Positions 58,672-64,000 of a stretch of 64,000 nucleotides of DNA are shown here, piece by piece. The notes below the pieces were generated by a model that was not told where the DNA came from, did not search any database, and worked only from the letters and a program-made list of their open reading frames with translations. Source of the stretch: Trebouxia sp. TZW2008 (taxonomy: Eukaryota; Chlorophyta; Trebouxiophyceae; Trebouxiales; Trebouxiaceae); contig BDIU01000317.1 in assembly GCA_002118135.1 (NCBI GenBank), positions 1-64,000 on the forward strand, read 5' to 3'. Numbering within the stretch: the stretch's first letter is position 1; each line of letters starts with the position of its first letter. A program made the translations under genes and the position numbers.

Positions 58672-61600
58672 ATGGATTCACATGTCCAACAGAGAGTTGC
58701 CAGTGCTACTGGCAGTGAGCGCACAAACAGTCGAGACATCGAAACAATCGTGGAAGAGTTCACCGGCGATCCCGGACAGTCGCAAGAGCTTAGCACCGAT
58801 GTCAAGCCCGCAGATTCTGCCGCTTTGACACCCAGGGCCAAAAGCAGTCTCGCAAAGAAATTGGCCAAGTCTCTAGGGTTCCACAGTCAGAAAGACAGCA
58901 CAACAGAAGCAAAGAAGGCAGGATCTGACAATGCTGACCAATCAGCAGACGCCAAGGCAAGGCAATCAACAGATCGAGGTGTACACTTCACCAGCCAGGC
59001 TGCACCTAGAGACAGCTTTGCCCAAGGCACAGCTTCATCAGGCAGCAGCGCCACAGACAAGCCAGCTCAAGCAGGCACAAGTGGTGATGTCAAGTACATC
59101 TCACCTTTCCAGTCTGCACAGCCGTCCGGAGTCCTTGCAGATATGAGCGGGTTCTACAGCCCGACGAGCTCTTTCAACAGCGTTGCAAGCAGCAGCAAGG
59201 TTCCAAAAGCGCTATCAGCTTCCTTGGATGAAGATGTCAGCCAGCTACGCAAATCAAGAATGGGTCCAGGCGGGCTGCAATCTCAGTCAGGTGACTTGGA
59301 GCACCTGAAAGCCAAAGCAAGCATGCTGGACGGAAACTCAGTGGATGAACGCAATGCATCAGGCGTTCTGTCAGCAAAAAGCCGCCGAAGCTCAGCATAT
59401 TCCTTGAAGAGTATGGACGGTAGGCATTGTGCAGCTGTCAAATCCATCATACGCTCATCACCAGCAAACTCTTACAGATTTTCGCACATAAGACATGCTT
59501 GCACAGCTTCAGCTTGTGCAGTGCGCTTCTTACATGATTGCTCAATCTAACTTGGCTGTTAACTTGTTCCAAGGCATCTCTTTCAGCGTTTGCTGGTTGA
59601 GGTCAATGCAGTTGCAACATGGAAGTGTTGCCAAAGCTGTGCTTCATACTTTTAACAATGTCTAGCAATGAGAATAGCCTCAAAAAACAGCTTCAGCATC
59701 TTGGGATATGAATTTTGCAGATGCCTCAGACAGCGAGAAGGAGTTGAGCCCTTTAGCAAGGGCCAACTCAGAAAGCCCTTGGGGCCCCAAGCGGTCTGGC
59801 GGCAGCTTCACCTCAGGTGTCTCTGGCAGAGCCAGAGGTGACTCGTCCCCACGCTTGCGTGGCGCATATGCTGAGATCCAAGTCAAGGTGAGAAGCTTGA
59901 TTCTGTGAGGCTGAGTGTTCTAAGCCTTTCTGTTTGTGACAAACAAGCCTCAGCAGTGTACACTATAGTTGCTGCATAAGTATACAGCTGAACAGTTGCA
60001 GATCCTGATGCAGCGTGATGCATCACAGGCAGATGCTATTCCACCATCCTCAGCAGCTGGCATCAGTCGTGAATATCAATTATTGTGTTACAGCAGTATT
60101 ATGTCTGCACATCTAGAGGTTTGCCTACTGACTGTCAGGCAAAGTCACCCTGGCTCTGTCATGCCAAAGCAGCTTTGCGACTGCAATAGAGGTTCTCTAA
60201 GTTCAGCAGCCATGCAGCAGTGATCTGCATGTGTGACTCCATGCAGCAAAAGCCTCAGCCCTGACTCATAACATGTGATGCTGTCCCGCTTATTGGTTCG
60301 GGCCTGGCATGAACACAGACATCTGAGGCTGTCCCTCTTGTCCAATTTTGACCTAGCTTATTCACTCTTTCCTGACTACAACGAGGCTATCTCTTTTGTC
60401 CAGTCCTTGTTTGCTATTGCTGTTGACTCCAATCTTGACCCAGCATAACCACTCAGCCATCAATGGCTCATGCAGGACATGGACCAGCAGCTGAGTGTGG
60501 CTCGCATGAAGATTGTTCAGCTAACAGCTGAGGTTCAGAGTAGCAAGCAAACCGCCCAACACCATGAGGAGCGGACAGCAGCCCTACAAGCTCAGGTGCA
60601 TTCACTATTGCTGTGGACTGTAATGTTGTGAGGGCCCTCACTACATGACAGTGATTTGCTGTGATGCTGAAGGAATCAGACTGGATGCAGCCAATGCAAA
60701 GCTGGCACGGTGTGTCACAGTCAGAAAGCAGTTGCAGAGATTAGCCAAACAAAGCTCCAAAATCTGCAAATAAGAAGCCAAAAGCTGCAGCTGCTCTGCA
60801 TTCTAAGCAGGCCAGGCCAGAGCATTGCATCAGCATTCTTGCCCAGGCACTGTCAAGCAGAGTCATCCCTGTTGCAATGGCCAGGTTGACAAGTGCACTT
60901 GAGTTTGGTCACAACACCTGACTACAAAGCATGTAAATGATGATCATGAGGAGGGTTGCCAAACGAGCCTGCTGTTTGTGTGCAGCTGAATGAGCTGAGG
61001 CAGGTGAAAGATGGGTCCGCCCCCATGCAGAGTGTGTTTGACAAACTGGACAGCGCTCGCTCCCAGGCCAGCTCCTTGTCTGAGCAGCTGGCCACTGCCA
61101 AGCACAATGAAGAGATCCAGCACAAGGAAAATGTCAAGCTCCAGAAGGTGAGCGCTCTGAAGCAGATGTTGTGCTTGAAAGCTCTGGCAACTGCCAACAA
61201 GCAGTAACCAGGGACGCTTCAAACTGCTCGAAAGGCGGCATGCTTTTGTCAGCATGAGCGATTTCATGTCCAAGTTCCGAGTTGGTCCTAGTCGCTCAGG
61301 CTCCTCAAAAAACATAAACCTGTCCTTGTGTTTGGTGCTGCTCATGGACAAGCTTTCTGAAGTTGTGATGCTGCATCGGCACACACCTTGGCCTTTCCGC
61401 TGACAAATTTTACAGGTATGTTTTTGTGACATGTGTGATCCTCCTGCAGAGCCTGACTGAGCAGAGTGCTGCCCATGAGCAAGCAGAGGCTGCAGTGCAG
61501 CAGGAACTGGCTGCACACAAGGCAGCATCAAAAGCTGCTCAGGACAAGCTTGAAGAGCAGGTGGCTGCTCTTCAAGAGCAATGCAATAGGTATCCTTCCT

Positions 61601-64000
61601 TCCAGATACACCACTGTGGACTGCTGTCAGAGCATTAAGTTCGAAACCATTGAGCAATCATGATTGTTTCTGTTGAAGCGTTGGCATCAAACTGACTGGT
61701 CACATGTGAGGGGTGGCTGCTTAGCACGCAAGTTTTGAAAGCTGACCACAACCCTTCATCACCATGTCCTTGCCCACAAGAGTCAGTATGCATGTCACCA
61801 GTCTTGAGCCAGTATGAATGTCAATATACTCACAGGATTACACGGAATGCAAATGTTCTGCAGCTATGAAGTGGTCTTGAAGAACAAGGACTCCAAGGGG
61901 CAGCTGATGTCCCTGCAGCAGACCTTGCGCCAAGAGATTCATGCCAAAATTGGAGCACAGACAGCAGAGGAAAGCGCCAAGCGCAAGGTGTGCCATACTG
62001 CATTCTTATGCATTCACCCTACAATTGCTTGCATCCTCTGCGCATGTCAAGCGCCTGAAGACTCTTGCAGTTGCAGTCCTTTACCAATATTGCTCCACGC
62101 TTACCCTTTGCCACCATTGTGACAAAGATTCAATTCATTCACCTGTCTGTTTGCATAACAAAGCCAGTGGGCGTGTTTCAACAGGTCAAAGACGCAGCTT
62201 GCAATGCCCGGCCCCAGGGCCCTTGTTCACTAGCTGTATTGAAGCCACCAACTGTGTTGCAGGTGAGTGACCTGCAGGGGACGGTACAGGAGCTTCAAGA
62301 GGCTCTAGACAAGGAGGTTTCTGCGCACAGAGAGGCACAAAGCACCCTGGAGGAGGCCTACCGCCACAGAAACGGCCTGGATGCCAGGTGAGCAGTCTCA
62401 CTGCGCTGACAGCTTCAGGCGCAGCTGGCAAATGCAGTTCATGGGCAACTGCTGCGGTATGACGTGTATTGTAACTCCTTGATTGGTTGTGTTGCATATG
62501 GTAGATGCAGTCCTCGCAATGCATCATGGGCACCTGTCAAGCCTGAAATGCAAAGCCCTGATGTGTCTGCCGTTGCCGAAAGGACTCTTGACATGTTGGG
62601 TAGGAGCCAGATGGGGCTCATTGGACTTTCTGGCTTGACAGCATAGGTGGATGACTTGACAGAAATGATGCTGGCATGTGTCCTAATGCTCTTGGACAGC
62701 AACAAATCTGCTGCAGTATGGCCGGGATTGTGCACACGCTTCACTTCAGCCAGCCAACATAGCAATAATGCCGATGTCAACAGTCAGATCACATACGAAC
62801 ATTTGCTGGGTGTGCGTGGCTCAAGTCCTTTCTTCAATGCACCTTTGAGCTGATGCAGGGTTGATGAATTGGAGGCAGCTCTAGCCAAGGCTGATACACC
62901 CACAGCAGGACAGACCCTGGAGCAAGCACCCACAGTAGTCAAGGCAGTGGATGCTGGCCCTGAAGCAAATACCGCTAGTGAGGCAGACAGCAGCAAGGGC
63001 AAGGTACATGAGGCTTTGGTGAGTCCAAGCGGTCAATGCTATTGCTGGCACTGGTGTTCCCAAAGCCTGAGCTCTGCAGCAGATTGCAAGAGTTAGCAGT
63101 CATAATGACTGCTTTGGGTACAAGGGATGTCTCTGTCTCAAACTATCCTTACTCAGAGGCACCGGCGCAGCCAGAATGTACTGATTGGCCTCCAATTGCA
63201 TTGTCCTTACAACAAGAATGTCCTTATATCAAGTGTCCTCAAAGACTGAATGGAGAGTGTCAGTACAGGTGCAATATGCTTTGCCACAGTCCTCAAAGGC
63301 TGACCAGAGGGTGTGAGTGCAGGTGCAGAAAGTGAGGGAGATGGAGGCCAGGGAGCAGGCCGTCAGGAAGCAGGAGGCCAAGCTCAAGGAGGCCACTGCA
63401 CAGGACCTCAAAGAGAACCAGACCCTGAAAACACAGGTGCTCAAGACAGACCCACATATTTGTGCTTAGACTCATGCATAACCGTTTGCACACATAGATG
63501 GTTGGGATCAGACCCTGCAAAAACAGGTTCTCAGAACAGAACTTGGAATCGAAGCTGCCGGATTAGCAGCTATGATAAGAACTGCGTGCTGCTGTAAAGT
63601 TGTTCAGCTCTTGAGGTGGCAGCATTGGCATTCAACAGGTAGCATCAATGTGTAACAATGTTTGCTGCTGCTGCCATCAAGTTGATTCCTTAGTTCCTCA
63701 TGCAGCGCAAGCCACACTCCAATCTAATTGCAAGTCTGTCTTCTGCATTGCAGGTTGCTGAGCTGGAAAAGGAGCTGGCTGAGGCCAACAAGCGCCTGAC
63801 TCGCATTGATGAAGCAGACAAACGCTTGGCCCCTACTCCTGCGCCAAGTGCTGCGCCTGCAACAAGTGCTGACCCCGTGTCAAGTGCTGCCCCAGCGTCA
63901 AGTGCTGCAAGCCCCAAGCCTGCCCCTGCAGTCAAGTTTGGAGAGCTGCCAAGCTCCCAGCCCAGTGCGACTTCAAAGCCGTGAGTACTTACTCCTTACA
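58672..64000 (+). CDS. Long coiled-coil protein, unknown function, partial
   Basis: The start at 58672 (MDSHVQQRVASATGSERTNS) opens a 748-nt exon that ends at 59419. It is Ser/Ala/Lys-rich and likely disordered. Exon 2 (59721-59887) continues ASDSEKELSPLARANSESPW. Later exons are short and helical, each ending at a GT donor in the same phase: near 60478-60596 (QLSVARMKIVQLTAEVQSSK), 60986-61147 (LNELRQVKDGSAPMQSVFDK), 61451-61589 (QAEAAVQQELAAHKAASKAA), 61868-61987, 62263-62388 (LQGTVQELQEALDKEVSAHR), 62861-63003, 63329-63436 (VREMEAREQAVRKQEAKLKE) and 63753-63980 (VAELEKELAEANKRLTRIDE). Regular Leu/Ala heptads predict a long coiled coil. The last visible exon ends in a Pro/Ala/Ser stretch (APTPAPSAAPATSADPVSSA) and a GTGAGT donor, so the gene continues beyond the window. 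No known family is recognised. Cytoskeletal or Golgi scaffold roles are possible but unsupported. Confidence 0.8.
63095..63265 (-). mobile_element. MITE family copy 6, degenerate
   Basis: TAATGACTGCTTTGGGTACA near the left end, TTGTCCTTACAACAAGAATG and TCCTTATATCAAGTGTCCT inside, and GGAGAGTGTCAGTAC at the right end match the 4785-4961 copy in orientation. It is in an intron of the coiled-coil gene. Confidence 0.75.
63415..63550 (+). repeat. Duplicated exon end in the coiled-coil gene
   Basis: CAGACCCTGAAAACACAGGT plus GCTCAAGACAGAC, the end of a coiled-coil exon with its donor, is repeated about 90 bp downstream as CAGACCCTGCAAAAACAGGT plus TCTCAGAACAGAAC. Confidence 0.88.

Noticed and set aside
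60944..61657. Long minus-strand frame over the coiled-coil gene
   Set aside because: Opposite strand of Gln/Ala/Leu heptad codons. The plus-strand exons have consistent phases and donors.

Overview
The window is nuclear DNA from an intron-dense eukaryote. Genes are split into many short exons by GT-AG introns, and most 3' splice sites read TGCAG. The gene set includes intraflagellar transport protein IFT122, a plant-type 3-ketoacyl-CoA synthase, an organellar-type PNPase, UBC13, 14-3-3, ataxin-2, ZNF598/Hel2-like, BUD13 and an S10 carboxypeptidase. Together these point to a green-lineage alga that makes, or recently made, cilia. I cannot place it to a class. CpG is sparse in gene bodies and concentrated around the 5' ends of genes, the pattern expected when gene bodies carry CpG methylation and promoters do not. 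Coordinates for multi-exon genes are start-to-stop spans; splice sites were read by eye and not all internal exons are resolved.

Layout: 1-5930 (-) polynucleotide phosphorylase, 3' end outside the window. 5931-8337 no assignable gene, two CpG-rich stretches. 8338-11020 (+) a low-complexity acidic Ala/Val/Glu-rich protein. 11912-15933 (-) a ZNF598/Hel2-type RING and C2H2 protein with a Gln-rich tail. 16728-28561 (-) IFT122, divergent from 28878-37773 (+) ataxin-2. 38280-39962 (-) UBC13, divergent from 40349-40860 (+) a small one-helix membrane protein. 42023-43622 (-) 14-3-3. 44560-45117 (-) a single-RRM protein. 45737-50168 (-) serine carboxypeptidase. 50817-54660 (-) 3-ketoacyl-CoA synthase. 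55405-58309 (-) BUD13, divergent from 58672 (+) a long coiled-coil protein that runs off the right edge.

The genes are unrelated housekeeping genes rather than one pathway. RNA handling is well represented (PNPase, ataxin-2, BUD13, the RRM protein, the ribosome-quality-control ligase), and two ubiquitin-system genes are present.

The most unusual feature is how often short tandem duplications have copied splice sites and exons inside genes. PNPase carries a three-copy exon and several two-copy exons. IFT122 carries an in-frame duplicated exon and a duplicated last exon interrupted by a MITE. Ataxin-2 carries three separate exon-plus-intron arrays. Two other loci repeat an acceptor site three times and a donor site about four times. 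A MITE of about 150-180 bp (six copies) and two other short dispersed repeats lie in introns and spacers.
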